DNA of 46,941 nucleotides from a virus: positions 1-46,941 of IMG/VR virus record IMGVR_UViG_3300024257_000017; one strand, given 5' to 3'. Below, one piece after another: positions 17,269 to 26,300 of this stretch. Below the pieces are notes generated by a model that was given only the letters and a program-made list of their open reading frames with translations, was not told the origin of the DNA and ran no database searches. The position numbers were made by a program, and so were the translations under genes. The first letter of the stretch is position 1. The number at the start of each line of letters is the position of its first letter.

Positions 17269-17339
17269 GCGGCTGGAAGGTCTTGAACCAACTCCTTCAG
17301 CTGGAAAGCTGACATGCAATCCTGTTACACCTCAGCCGC
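17269..17339 (-). tRNA. irregular tRNA-like gene, possibly degenerate tRNA-Gly
   Basis: This 71-base sequence shares the D-arm GTGTAACAGG with the neighbouring tRNA-Gly and has a perfect 7-bp acceptor stem (GCGGCTG/CAGCCGC). Two parts are abnormal. The anticodon arm folds as TCAGC/GCTGA around a 6-base loop TTTCCA, and the T stem (GTTGG/CCTTC) has two mismatches although the T loop TTCAAGA is normal. It may be a decayed duplicate of the Gly tRNA or a non-canonical tRNA; the amino acid is uncertain. No UCA anticodon is present. Confidence 0.5.
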
Positions 17340-17395
17340 ATATATAAATAGTATTAAATCTCCCAAAGACCCGATTTATTTTTCAAAATCATCAT

Positions 17396-17851
17396 TTATT
17401 TGCCTGTACTGCCGATCCCACCAGTTCCACGATCTGAATCTGATAACTCGTTTACTATCGACATATAAAATGATTGGAGCGTTGGAGCCACAATCTGTAA
17501 TAACCTGTCTCCCGCAGAAATTAGATAATCACGATCACTGTGGTTATCAAATAGTGCCATAATTTCACCACGATACCCAGCATCTACTAATCCGATTGAA
17601 TTTGATAATCGGAGTGGTGTTTTTGAAATGCTCGATCGTGGATAAATGTTAAATGATACCGCTTCATTCATACCATAAAACATTTCACAGGCAATTCCCA
17701 TTTTTATTTGCCTACCCAAAGTTCCAGCTGGGATCATTACATCATCGGGGCAGAATAAATCCAACCCAGAATCTCCTTGGTGATAATGGGTATGATTTTT
17801 ATATAGTTCTGCTACATCATCTCGTAGTGGTTTTATTCTTAATGTGTACAT
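17396..17851 (-). CDS. dut: dUTPase
   Basis: 151 residues with all five trimeric dUTPase motifs: GDSGLDLFCP, NIYPRSSISK, SIGLVDAGYRGEI, AGDRLLQIV and the C-terminal DRGTGGIGSTGK. It hydrolyses dUTP to dUMP and pyrophosphate, keeping uracil out of phage DNA and feeding thymidylate synthesis. It sits next to the ribonucleotide reductase, a logical nucleotide-supply pair. Confidence 0.96.
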   Translation of the reverse strand: MYTLRIKPLRDDVAELYKNHTHYHQGDSGLDLFCPDDVMIPAGTLGRQIKMGIACEMFYGMNEAVSFNIYPRSSISKTPLRLSNSIGLVDAGYRGEIMALFDNHSDRDYLISAGDRLLQIVAPTLQSFYMSIVNELSDSDRGTGGIGSTGK

Positions 17852-17852
17852 A

Positions 17853-18032
17853 TTAATTTTCCGGCTTAAAATTAATGGTTAAATTTTTCAATTGACCATC
17901 ATTTTGGCGTTCCCAACTAATCGAATCAACCGAGCACAGATTTATTCCCATATTGTTGGGGATGGTTTCAAGTGGCAATGGACTTTTACCATTATGGATT
18001 AGTTCTTCGATTTTCATTGTAATTCTTTTCAT
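17853..18032 (-). CDS. small hypothetical protein, 59 aa
   Basis: The frame is open further upstream, but the first 35 codons would lie inside the reductase gene. I place the start at the ATG at 18032 because AAGGAAAAA, the end of the reductase gene, lies just before it. The product (MKRITMKIEELIHNGKSPLP) has no recognisable motif. It overlaps neither neighbour. Confidence 0.65.
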   Translation of the reverse strand: MKRITMKIEELIHNGKSPLPLETIPNNMGINLCSVDSISWERQNDGQLKNLTINFKPEN

Positions 18033-18033
18033 A

Positions 18034-21000
18034 TTATTTTTCCTTTTGTTCTTCTTCAATTTGTGCCCACTCGGCATCGATCTCGCATACGTCAGTTCCA
18101 CAGTATTTGTCTGGATTTGCCATTTCACCGTCAACATGTAAAAAACTCAAATATTTCAATCCAGATAGGATTTCATCATATTTCTCTTCAGTAATTTCTT
18201 CGTATGGCATTTGTCTATATGCACCTTTTTCAACCTTAGGCAAGAATGATATACCTTTCAATTGATATTGGTAATAGTTTAACGCGTGTTTTAATTGAGG
18301 ACCTTCAGTTTCAGGATCAAACGTGATCGTACAACTAACAGCATTGTCCGCCCAATGCCGTTGCATAAACGCCGCTAGAGCCAACTGCTCCCACATAGTT
18401 AAGTCCTGCTTTGTCCTAATTCCGTCTCCCTCATCGATTGGAATTTCCAATACTACTGTGCTTTCTTCACTACCATATGCGGGTTCGATCTTATAACCAG
18501 CGGCTTCAAGTGGTTTTATCAGTTTACTATTCTTAGATAATCTAACACGCCTGATGTAAAATCGGCTCTCTGGATAATGTAATCCGGGAGTTGATCCAGC
18601 TAATAATGACACCGTGCCACTCGGTTTGACACTTGTAATTTTTATACTCTTATTGATGCATAACCAATCTGAATACATTGTGTCCCACTTTTTAATTTCA
18701 ACATACCCATCTTCTAACCATTCCCTAAGTACCCCCAAGCCCCTATTTGTGATAAACTGTGCAATACCAGATACAGATGTTCCAATTCTACGATTCCTGA
18801 GCATGACTCTATTTGTATCAGGCCAATGAGTTTTCCCAAGTGTGACCGTTTTTGCATAGAGATATGCATATTTCAATGTCCGTAGATAATCTTCTTTTGA
18901 CGTATGATTATTGGGGAATGTTTCTACAAGACAACACAATTCATATGATTCGAGCGATTGTTCTAAGCAATTATGAATAAATATTCCAGACGATTCCATA
19001 TATTTATCGTCAACATTTGACGTTATTATTCCAAAATTATGGGTATTTTCAACTGTCATATCATAAACATCTTCATGTCCATAAAATTCAATGGACAATA
19101 CTTTATGATTCCAAATGCCCCTATTTTCCATTCCCCGCTTAACATTGGAACAGGAGTAACTACAGGTTTTTCTAGTAGAAGCTTGATGTTCGGTTAATGT
19201 TTTTTGTTTATTACAAACTGGGCATTTCCAATCAACCCAAATTGTTTTTTCTTTCATTTTATCGGATATATGATTTCTAACTTCGGCGGTCATTCCATTT
19301 TTAATAGATTCTGTCATGAAATCTTTTTGATTTTCCCAATTTTCCTTCGATTTCTCACCTATGGATTTTAATGTGGATTTTTTATGATATTTGCCATACA
19401 TTGGATTATTTTCCGATAAATTATATCCTCTTTCTTCCCTTGTATTTTTCATCTTTTCTACACATTCCGGATTGTGCATTGGATTGTCAATTAATCTATG
19501 CAAACTACTATGCTCAGATTGTGTAATAATATCCAAATTATCCCATTCATCGTTTGTTTTATCAAAATCCACATGATGAATAGCATACTTTTTAGCGTCA
19601 GGCATATATCCAATTTTATTTTCCGTGATAAGTCTGTATTGCCTTATTCCACTCGCCTTTTTACCCGTTCCACTTATATTTCTATAACCTCTATTAAAAC
19701 TATTAAATGGAAATATCGAATCCCCTTCTTGCAAATCTTTAAGTTCTTTATACACGCCAGACCTTAACATAATTTTATGATTGGGAGTTGCCAATAAAGT
19801 AGAACCATCGTCTAAAATTAATTTCCATATTTCAGCATTTTCTTGTGTTTTCCAAGTTTTAATTGACTGACTTATTATTACTTTCCCATCATCATTAACT
19901 GAATAAACTGGATATATCGTATTTACCAAATCTTTAATAGGGATGGCGTTTCTACCATCCGCCACCGCAATTAAAGTATCTCCGACAACACAAGGATTGC
20001 CACCCTTTACCTTATGATCAATATTATCTTTGCCATTTTTCATTCTGGAATACCCCTGCATATTTTCTAACCATGCAAATCCAGGTTCTCCATTTTTAAC
20101 CACACGTTCGCACGCTTCCGTATAATCCATGCCCAGTTCGGCAAAGATTGAATTATTAGAAGTCCATCCAAATTCTTCACGTTGTGGGTTTACCTCATAA
20201 TTTTTAAGGTCAAGATACTCGGTATCATTGGGATCACCGAATACGATTTCAGCTGTACGCCTTACGTTTCCAGCAACCACACATTTGCCAATATGGTTCA
20301 TAATGTCCACAATAGTTGTGATTGTAATTGGGGCACCGATATTATCTTGCAATGTATCCCTCACACGTTCAATGGCATCTTCCAATGGTTTATACCCACT
20401 AGACGTTCCACCAAATCCTTTGATTGGTTCTCCCTCACCCCTGATTAATGAATAATCAAATTCCATCACAGATGTTCCTTGAAAGTAGCTTTCGATTACA
20501 AGTTTCATTGCCTCTACCCAACCTTCACGAGAATCTGGAACTTGGTATATTTCAACTGGTCTAGTCATATTGGGACCTTTGACAATAAGTGCCCCAGCTC
20601 CCTTTGTATCAAATCCAACGCCAACGCCCAGCATCGACGCATCCATAAGAAATGTAAATGGCTTGGCCAAATCATCCTTAAGATTTTCAGTAGATACAAA
20701 CGCACAATTATTAAGTGCGGCATACAATCCCTTTTCTTCGGTGATGGGAGTACCCATTGCCCACAATCCACGTCCGGGTGGTAAAAATTTCATTTCAAAT
20801 ATACGCTCGTACATTTCTTGTGCCGATCGCTGTGCTTGCCATGCATTCCATCCCAGACCGTCATTTTCTATGGATTTCTTCTGCATACTATATGTACCTT
20901 CAACTACACGCTGGACAGTTTCCCACCATTGTTCGTTTGAACCATCCTCTTTAATGCGTGAATATGTCCTCATATACACCAATGCCCCGAGACCGTTAAA

Positions 21001-21066
21001 CCCAAAGGGTGCCCGTTTTCTCTTAAACCCATCTATAAATTTATCCGATAATTTAAAATTTATCAT
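18034..21066 (-). CDS. nrdJ: class II ribonucleotide reductase (adenosylcobalamin-dependent) containing an intein
   Basis: The 1010-residue precursor contains a 341-residue intein; the mature enzyme would be 669 residues. Extein markers of class II reductases are FLPPGRGLWAMGTP near 94, NNCAFVSTENL (first redox Cys, 121), VVAGNVRRTAEIV near 263, the catalytic junction GGNP-CLEQSLESYELCCLVE across the splice site (Cys700), VKPSGTVSLLAGSTPG, and a C-terminal CGTDVC pair. It makes deoxynucleotides using adenosylcobalamin, so it depends on host or scavenged B12. All tryptophans are TGG. It lies between dUTPase and the helicase. Activity depends on intein splicing because the intein precedes the catalytic cysteine. 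Confidence 0.92.
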   Translation of the reverse strand: MINFKLSDKFIDGFKRKRAPFGFNGLGALVYMRTYSRIKEDGSNEQWWETVQRVVEGTYSMQKKSIENDGLGWNAWQAQRSAQEMYERIFEMKFLPPGRGLWAMGTPITEEKGLYAALNNCAFVSTENLKDDLAKPFTFLMDASMLGVGVGFDTKGAGALIVKGPNMTRPVEIYQVPDSREGWVEAMKLVIESYFQGTSVMEFDYSLIRGEGEPIKGFGGTSSGYKPLEDAIERVRDTLQDNIGAPITITTIVDIMNHIGKCVVAGNVRRTAEIVFGDPNDTEYLDLKNYEVNPQREEFGWTSNNSIFAELGMDYTEACERVVKNGEPGFAWLENMQGYSRMKNGKDNIDHKVKGGNPCVVGDTLIAVADGRNAIPIKDLVNTIYPVYSVNDDGKVIISQSIKTWKTQENAEIWKLILDDGSTLLATPNHKIMLRSGVYKELKDLQEGDSIFPFNSFNRGYRNISGTGKKASGIRQYRLITENKIGYMPDAKKYAIHHVDFDKTNDEWDNLDIITQSEHSSLHRLIDNPMHNPECVEKMKNTREERGYNLSENNPMYGKYHKKSTLKSIGEKSKENWENQKDFMTESIKNGMTAEVRNHISDKMKEKTIWVDWKCPVCNKQKTLTEHQASTRKTCSYSCSNVKRGMENRGIWNHKVLSIEFYGHEDVYDMTVENTHNFGIITSNVDDKYMESSGIFIHNCLEQSLESYELCCLVETFPNNHTSKEDYLRTLKYAYLYAKTVTLGKTHWPDTNRVMLRNRRIGTSVSGIAQFITNRGLGVLREWLEDGYVEIKKWDTMYSDWLCINKSIKITSVKPSGTVSLLAGSTPGLHYPESRFYIRRVRLSKNSKLIKPLEAAGYKIEPAYGSEESTVVLEIPIDEGDGIRTKQDLTMWEQLALAAFMQRHWADNAVSCTITFDPETEGPQLKHALNYYQYQLKGISFLPKVEKGAYRQMPYEEITEEKYDEILSGLKYLSFLHVDGEMANPDKYCGTDVCEIDAEWAQIEEEQKEK
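18970..19992 (-). mobile_element. intein with HNH homing endonuclease domain
   Basis: Precursor residues 359-699. The N-terminal splicing block is CVVGDTLIAVADG with Cys1, and block B is LLATPNHKIML with the TxxH histidine. The C-terminal blocks are VYDMTVENTHNFGI (F) and GIFIHN followed by extein Cys700 (G). The middle holds an HNH_3-type domain (AIHHVDFDKTNDEWDNLDII), a NUMOD3-like ENNPMYGKYHKK and a zinc ribbon (CPVC, then CSYSC). It is thus a full bifunctional intein. It contains no TGA, so it can be made under the standard code, unlike the free-standing endonucleases here. Confidence 0.93.
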
Positions 21067-21076
21067 TTATTTTCTC

Positions 21077-22468
21077 CTACTCGTACCCATCCAATTTTTT
21101 CTCTCCATCATCATTCATTAAATCTTTGTATCTATTTTTCAATTCCTTACGGACATATTCATCCCCGTTATTCATTTTTTTCTGTTGCTCTTTACCGCCA
21201 AAACTCTGACCTTCAAAGATTTCTATTTTTCCTACATTCGTGTTCATATTCATTGGCAGGGTTATTCCATCCTGACCAAATCTATTTTTAATCACATGAC
21301 ACCTAGCCGTATTTGCAATCTTATCAGACACCTGCCTGCTAATAGACATTACAAAATCTGCTGTCATTACTTTTGAATAATCTTCAGCGACTTTAGACGC
21401 ATCAATTATTTCTTCTTCCAGTGCACTACGATTAGCTTGAGATGCAGTCCATACTGGAATATTGAATTCCCCAGCCATGCCCCTCAAATCTTCATAGATA
21501 TTACCAAGTTGAAATCTTTTTTCTGTAGCACCCGACGCGTCTCTTAAAATATCAGCATAATCAACTACAACCAAATCTGGTATAATATTCTGAATTTCCA
21601 TTTGTTTCAAGTGTGCCGCAATCGTTTGTACCGATGCCGATCTTGTCGGCCAGTATTTGATTATCATTTTTCCCGGTAATGCATCAATTACAGCTTTCAC
21701 TTCATCTTGATGATATTTAATGTTTGCGGTTGGTATTCCACTAATGATAGTATCATATCTCAACCCAACATAATTTTGGTTTAATTCCAGTGTATAATGT
21801 ACTACTGTTAAACCCTTTTTTACACCATGAGCGGCTACGGTTTGTAGCACCCAAGTTTTTCCAATTCCAGCCGGTGCAACCACAACTATCAATTCTCCAG
21901 CTCCAGCTCCCCCGTCCATTAATTCTGTGATAGAATCCCAAGGGGTTTCTACCGTATCTCTAACGCTTTTTGTCAATCGTTCCTCCAAGCCCACAATATA
22001 ATCATGGCCTATATCTCGTTCTGATCCAGCTTTAAGGGCACCATCAATTAACCCCTTAATCGAATCGTATTCTTTATTCTGTAATAGGTCAACCGATTTT
22101 ATAATCGCATTTTTTAGGATTTGGTTTTTGCAAAATTCTAAGGACTCCTCTTTGATAAATTCCAAGTCCGTGGATTCCATTTGTTGCCACGCTTCTTTTA
22201 ATTTAACAATGACCGATGCCTGTAGTATATCGTTCTGTATATCGTTTATTTTGATTTTTAATACATCCAGAGTTGGATTTGTTTTGTACTCAACATAATA
22301 TTCTTTTATTATGTCCACTAGCCATTGATTGGCCTCACTATCAAACATGACTGGTTCTAATATATCTCCAATTGTTTGAGAATACTTCGTATCAGCTAGT
22401 AATGAAGATATTACTTTTGTCTGAAATGAAGACCCATAACCTGTGAATTTTGATTGCTCATCTGACAT
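21077..22468 (-). CDS. 41: replicative DNA helicase, gp41/DnaB family
   Basis: 463 residues. A DnaB-like N-terminal helical domain is followed by a RecA-fold ATPase: Walker A VVAPAGIGKTWVLQTVA near 194, Walker B DLVVVDYADIL near 298, and the VWTASQANRSALEE sensor region near 343. The tail (MNNGDEYVRKELKNRYKDLM) is charged. It unwinds DNA 5' to 3' at the fork and couples to primase. AAAGGA precedes the ATG. Stop TAG. No TGA in frame. Confidence 0.93.
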   Translation of the reverse strand: MSDEQSKFTGYGSSFQTKVISSLLADTKYSQTIGDILEPVMFDSEANQWLVDIIKEYYVEYKTNPTLDVLKIKINDIQNDILQASVIVKLKEAWQQMESTDLEFIKEESLEFCKNQILKNAIIKSVDLLQNKEYDSIKGLIDGALKAGSERDIGHDYIVGLEERLTKSVRDTVETPWDSITELMDGGAGAGELIVVVAPAGIGKTWVLQTVAAHGVKKGLTVVHYTLELNQNYVGLRYDTIISGIPTANIKYHQDEVKAVIDALPGKMIIKYWPTRSASVQTIAAHLKQMEIQNIIPDLVVVDYADILRDASGATEKRFQLGNIYEDLRGMAGEFNIPVWTASQANRSALEEEIIDASKVAEDYSKVMTADFVMSISRQVSDKIANTARCHVIKNRFGQDGITLPMNMNTNVGKIEIFEGQSFGGKEQQKKMNNGDEYVRKELKNRYKDLMNDDGEKKLDGYE

Positions 22469-22575
22469 AAAAATTTGTTCCTTTAATCCCGTGACCTATG
22501 TTCTTTTCCGTGTATATAGATATCGTATATATGGCAAAAAACGCTGATATATTTTCAATTATATTCATTTATTTT

Positions 22576-22755
22576 TTACTCATCGTATAATTTTTTCATT
22601 CGGTCACGTTTGGCCTTTTCTATTTTTTTAGCGCGATAACGCTCTCTAGCCTTTTTCAATATTTCTTTTTTATTGCGTTCATAATGATCGGCCTGCCATT
22701 TCTTTTGGGCCTCTTTGCGTTCTTCTACGGTATTATACTTCTTGTTTCTTCCCAT
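22576..22755 (-). CDS. small basic protein of the GRxxKY family, copy 3
   Basis: 59 residues from the ATG at 22755 (MGRNKKYNTVEERKEAQKKW), overlapping the end of RNase H by 23 bases. It is a paralogue of the proteins at 5569-5736 and 9042-9188. Unlike those, no endonuclease follows; about 100 bases of AT-rich non-coding DNA lie between it and the helicase. It could be the remnant of a lost endonuclease pair or an independent copy. The function is unknown. Confidence 0.75.
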   Translation of the reverse strand: MGRNKKYNTVEERKEAQKKWQADHYERNKKEILKKARERYRAKKIEKAKRDRMKKLYDE

Positions 22756-23803
22756 TATGCTCTCTTGCAAATTTATCCAATGTTAAAAATGATTGGTTCA
22801 ACCAAGTGTCCACATTTGGAATTGATTGTTGCAATTGATCTTGGATAAATCTTTTCTCAAATTTTAGCTTATTCAGTTGCTGATGTTCACCGTCAATGGC
22901 GGATAGAATTTTGAATTTGGAAGCATTACTAATGTCCACTTCATTCAATTGCATCAGCTTCCAATTCAAATGTAATATATTTTCATTGTCTATCACATTT
23001 TCATATACTTTCAATTTGTTCTCTTGTGACTTGGCATGCTGTATTAAATCTTCGATTTTCATATTTACATTTTCATCCAGAATATCCGGAAATCTTTTTA
23101 TAATTGTTTTGATTTTTGCTCCACCTACCCCAGGAATATTATCCGATACGTCACCTTCCATGATTCTATATGCTAAGAAATTATTAGGTGGAATTTGGTA
23201 TTCTTCCTTTATTCTCTCTGGTGTATATAATATTTTTTTGGTAGGAGACCAAACTGAAATCCTGTCACTAACCAACTGCAAGAAATCTTTGTCGGTGCTC
23301 ATAAATGTGATTTTACTATCGGTCAAAACCTGCTTCGCGATGTACGCCATTGTATCGTCCGCTTCAATATTCTCTATAACTACCAATGACAATGGGAGTG
23401 TTCCCAGATAATCTATCGTCTTGCGTAATTGCATCATCATTGATTCGTGTTCATCTTCAGCGGTACTATACACGTCACCCCTATTTAATTTGGAGATTTT
23501 CCGTTTGCCTTTGTATTCAGGAAATAATTTTCTCCTGCGCACTGATCCACCCTTACCGTCAAATGTAACTATCAGTCGGGTAGGATTTAATGTTTTTACT
23601 GTGAATGCTAGAGACCTCAAGAATCCAACTATACCCCCGACATGAGCACCATTGGTGTTAGTCATTGGTACGGCACTGAATGCTCGGATGAATGTGTTCA
23701 ATCCATCTACTATTAATACCCTGCTATTAAATTCTAAATCTTCTATTTCATCATGTTCCTTTTGAATCTGATCAAATATTCTTTGCAACGTCTGTTTATT
23801 CAT
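22733..23803 (-). CDS. rnh: 5'-3' exonuclease / RNase H (FEN-like)
   Basis: 356 residues from the ATG at 23803, chosen because AAAGGAATT precedes it. FEN-family motifs are LIVDGLNTFIRAF near 34, IVTFDGKGGSVRRRKLFPEY near 78, VIENIEADDTMAYIA near 140, STDKDFLQL near 169, and EGDVSDNIPGVGGAKI near 218 (the H3TH region). It removes RNA primers and trims flaps from lagging-strand fragments, working with gp32. No TGA in frame. Confidence 0.93.
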   Translation of the reverse strand: MNKQTLQRIFDQIQKEHDEIEDLEFNSRVLIVDGLNTFIRAFSAVPMTNTNGAHVGGIVGFLRSLAFTVKTLNPTRLIVTFDGKGGSVRRRKLFPEYKGKRKISKLNRGDVYSTAEDEHESMMMQLRKTIDYLGTLPLSLVVIENIEADDTMAYIAKQVLTDSKITFMSTDKDFLQLVSDRISVWSPTKKILYTPERIKEEYQIPPNNFLAYRIMEGDVSDNIPGVGGAKIKTIIKRFPDILDENVNMKIEDLIQHAKSQENKLKVYENVIDNENILHLNWKLMQLNEVDISNASKFKILSAIDGEHQQLNKLKFEKRFIQDQLQQSIPNVDTWLNQSFLTLDKFAREHNGKKQEV

Positions 23804-23907
23804 AATTCCTTTCGTAAAAAGGGGCATTTTCAAGTTTTATATATTTATGTATGTATTATTGGAGTTCATAACCCAAAACAAAAACACCCCTAATTTGATA
23901 GAAGATT

Positions 23908-25032
23908 CTATTCTTCTTCTAAAACCTCGTCATCCGGTTCTTCTGGAACCGTTTCTACTACGATTTCTTCATCGTCATTTGCGACATTTCTATACTTCAA
24001 TATAACATTTTCGCATATTTGTTGATATAGATATTCTTTCAATTTGGGATTCTTTTCAAGAACTTCCTCAAATTTCTTAGCTTGGAATTTTATCGATTTA
24101 TCTTCATACTCAATTGTGTACCAAGCTCCAGCTTGTTTTATAATCTTATATGCGGCCAATATCCTGATCCAACTTCCCAAGTCGTCAATGCCAGAGGCAA
24201 AATCGAGCTGAAATTCGGCTTTTCTCAATGGTGGTCCCATTCTATTTTTGATTACTTGGGCTCCAATTTTCATCCCAATTATCCGTTCCTTTGTACCAGT
24301 ACCAACTTTTATTCTGCCCATATTCTTCAATCGTATTCTAACTGAAGCGTGGAATGGCAGAGCCTTACCACCAGAAGTAGTCCATGGATCACCAAATCCC
24401 ACTCCCAATTTTTGCCTTAATTGATTTGTAAATACTAACGCCACACGTTGTTTGCCAATCGTCTGGGTAATTTTTCTCATGGCTTTTGAAATCACAATAG
24501 CTTTGGTCGTTGCCCAACCATCCTTATCATAATCGGCTTCCATCTCAACTTTTGTACTAGCAGCGGCAATACTGTCAACTAATATAGTAACCAATCGACC
24601 TTTTTCCGTTTCTCTAGTTTTGAGTATAATACTTTCGATGTGTTCGAAAATTTCTTCAACGGTTTCAACATGATCATAAATCATATTTCTAACATCAACG
24701 CCAATCGCTGTTAAAAACTGTGGACTAACAGATGTTTCCGTATCAATGTAAATGGCCACCCCACCCTTTTTTTGAGTATTGGCTAGGATATGGGCACCGA
24801 TAAGACTTTTACCGGTTCCTTCAAGTCCATTAAATTCTGTGATTCTACCTACTGGTATTCCTCCATGTGGAATATTAGATATTGCTAAATCTAATTCAGA
24901 CGATCCCGTTGAAATTCAATCGGATACGTCCGTAGGTGTTGATTCTCCATCCAGAAAATATGCAACTGTATCATCAGCGGCACTATTCAATGAATCGGCA
25001 ATTACTGAGGCTAATTCGTCTCGATCTCTCAT
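23908..25032 (-). CDS. uvsX: UvsX/RecA-type recombinase with in-frame TGA at codon 39
   Basis: With TGA at codon 39 (24918-24916) read as Trp, the gene is a 374-residue RecA-family recombinase: TPTDVSD-W-ISTGSSELDLAI, then Walker A GLEGTGKS at 69-76, IYIDTETSV, Walker B TILVDSIAAAS, LVFTNQLRQKLGVG (L1-like) and a C-terminal acidic tail. Stopping at TGA would remove everything from Walker A on, and a restart at the GTG at 24759 would delete the P-loop, so readthrough is needed for activity. It is the only TGA-bearing gene among the core replication enzymes. The upstream neighbour is gp32. Confidence 0.93.
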
Positions 25033-25050
25033 ATGCGTCTCCTAAATTAA

Positions 25051-25068
25051 GGGGGACCGAAGTCCCCC
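25051..25068 (-). terminator. UUCG-loop hairpin between gp32 and uvsX
   Basis: On the minus strand the RNA folds as GGGGGAC-UUCG-GUCCCCC, seven pairs with a UUCG tetraloop, in the gap after the gp32 stop and before the uvsX start. The following TTAATTT is only a weak U-tract, so it may terminate partially, stabilise the 3' end of the abundant gp32 message, or both. Confidence 0.75.
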
Positions 25069-25082
25069 TATTATTATTTATC

Positions 25083-25844
25083 TTATTTCTTTTCCGCGAA
25101 AATTTCATCAAAATTATCAATTGATGAAGCTTCGATGGATTCTTGCATTTGAGATTTCGTAACACCCTCACCATCATCGGACGCTTCTTCGTCGTCTGGG
25201 CTAAGGTATGCGTTTAGAGCTTCAGCTAGTTCATCATAAGTGAGCTCCTGATAAATTTCACGAATATCCTTCTGTTCATTCAAGAATTTATCTAACTGTG
25301 CTTTGTTATCTGTTAATGGAGTGACATTCGGCTTTACGCGAATGGTCGTTTTTGGGAAGTTTGCATTCAGCTCTTCTGCTGATTTGTATTCCACGAGGAC
25401 ATCACGACCACTTGTTGGGTCGACAATATCACCGTAATCTGGATCAGACATGAATCCTAAAAGTTCTTGGTAAACGGTTTTACCAAAACCCCAGAACTTA
25501 ACGCCCTGATCTTCTTCACCACGTACTATAATAGGAACATAAGTTCTCATTTTTGCACTCAGTTTCTTGGACAATTTCCAACCTTCGGAGTCGCCTGAAG
25601 CACGGAGCTTCTTAGCGAAATCTTCAATTGGGTCTGGTCTTTGAAATGATGTTGGGGATAGGTAGTTTTTTCCACCTAGATCATAGTGAAAGTACAGCTC
25701 AATAAATGGATTATCCATATCCATTTTATAAGGTACTAATCTGATTAGGTTTCTACCTGGGGAAGGTTTCCACAGGTTGTTTACACGGTGGTTTGATGAT
25801 TCAAGTTGTTCTAGTCGCTTCTTCAATGCATTAATATCGGTCAT
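25083..25844 (-). CDS. 32: single-stranded DNA-binding protein, gp32
   Basis: 253 residues. The N-terminal basic helix (INALKKRLEQLESSNHRVNN) is followed by an OB-fold region with VPYKMDMDNPFIELYFHYDL and MRTYVPIIVRGEEDQGVKFW, and the C-terminus is strongly acidic (LSPDDEEASDDGEG). This matches T4-type gp32, which coats single strands and recruits recombinase and polymerase. AGGAG precedes the ATG. Placement before uvsX and rnh supports the call. No TGA in frame. Confidence 0.9.
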   Translation of the reverse strand: MTDINALKKRLEQLESSNHRVNNLWKPSPGRNLIRLVPYKMDMDNPFIELYFHYDLGGKNYLSPTSFQRPDPIEDFAKKLRASGDSEGWKLSKKLSAKMRTYVPIIVRGEEDQGVKFWGFGKTVYQELLGFMSDPDYGDIVDPTSGRDVLVEYKSAEELNANFPKTTIRVKPNVTPLTDNKAQLDKFLNEQKDIREIYQELTYDELAEALNAYLSPDDEEASDDGEGVTKSQMQESIEASSIDNFDEIFAEKK

Positions 25845-26006
25845 TATTTTTCTCCTAATTTTTCAATGCTTATTTGTTAATGTTTTACTTGTTACTATTT
25901 AATTATTCATTAAATAAAACCCTTTTCACATTAATATATAGTAAGCATGCGGAGAAAAACGCCGCTTTATTTCGCTATTTTTTAAAATAATCTTATGAAG
26001 TTTTTA

Positions 26007-26189
26007 TTATCTCAGATTCAAATTCCCCTCAATATCTACCACTAAAAATTGTGCATTGGTTTGAATTTCCACTTCAAGCTTGACCGATTCTCCGGATTCA
26101 ATGCGTTCCATTACTTGAGTATGGAGTGGAGCATTTTGATATATCAAATGATAATCATTTACATTTTTTGGAGTTAATACGACTTCCAT
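26007..26189 (-). CDS. small hypothetical protein, 60 aa
   Basis: The product starts MEVVLTPKNVNDYHLIYQNA and looks like a small alpha-beta protein with acidic residues. Its ATG overlaps the TAA of the upstream membrane peptide (TAATG). No family is recognised. The 160 bases downstream, up to gp32, contain no gene, only AT-rich leader with a GCGG/CCGC inverted repeat near 25951-25967. Confidence 0.65.
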   Translation of the reverse strand: MEVVLTPKNVNDYHLIYQNAPLHTQVMERIESGESVKLEVEIQTNAQFLVVDIEGNLNLR

Positions 26190-26299
26190 TATCCATTTTC
26201 CCTTGTATTATCGTTGGGATATGATGGCAATGTTTCAATCAATTTCATAAATCCCAATGCTACTGTTATTGACGCCAAAGCGCCCGATAGTAATACCAT
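26189..26299 (-). CDS. small membrane peptide, 36 aa
   Basis: A very short frame from the ATG at 26299: MVLLSGALASITVALGFMKL forms one hydrophobic segment, followed by a polar tail with TREN. It is coupled to both neighbours (start two bases before the upstream stop ends, stop overlapping the next ATG), and a GAGG ribosome-binding site lies in the upstream gene. It is probably inserted in the host membrane; the role is unknown. Confidence 0.6.
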   Translation of the reverse strand: MVLLSGALASITVALGFMKLIETLPSYPNDNTRENG

Positions 26300-26300
26300 C

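Noticed and set aside
17269-17339. Second tRNA as the UGA suppressor
   Set aside because: The loop reads TTTCCA and contains no TCA anticodon, so it cannot decode UGA.
18034-21066. Group I intron in the reductase gene
   Set aside because: The inserted segment is an open frame continuous with the gene and has protein splicing blocks A, B, F and G, so it is an intein, not an intron.
24757-24759. GTG start for uvsX giving a 283-residue protein
   Set aside because: It would remove the Walker A motif and has no convincing ribosome-binding site; reading through TGA gives a full-length recombinase with an ATG at 25032.
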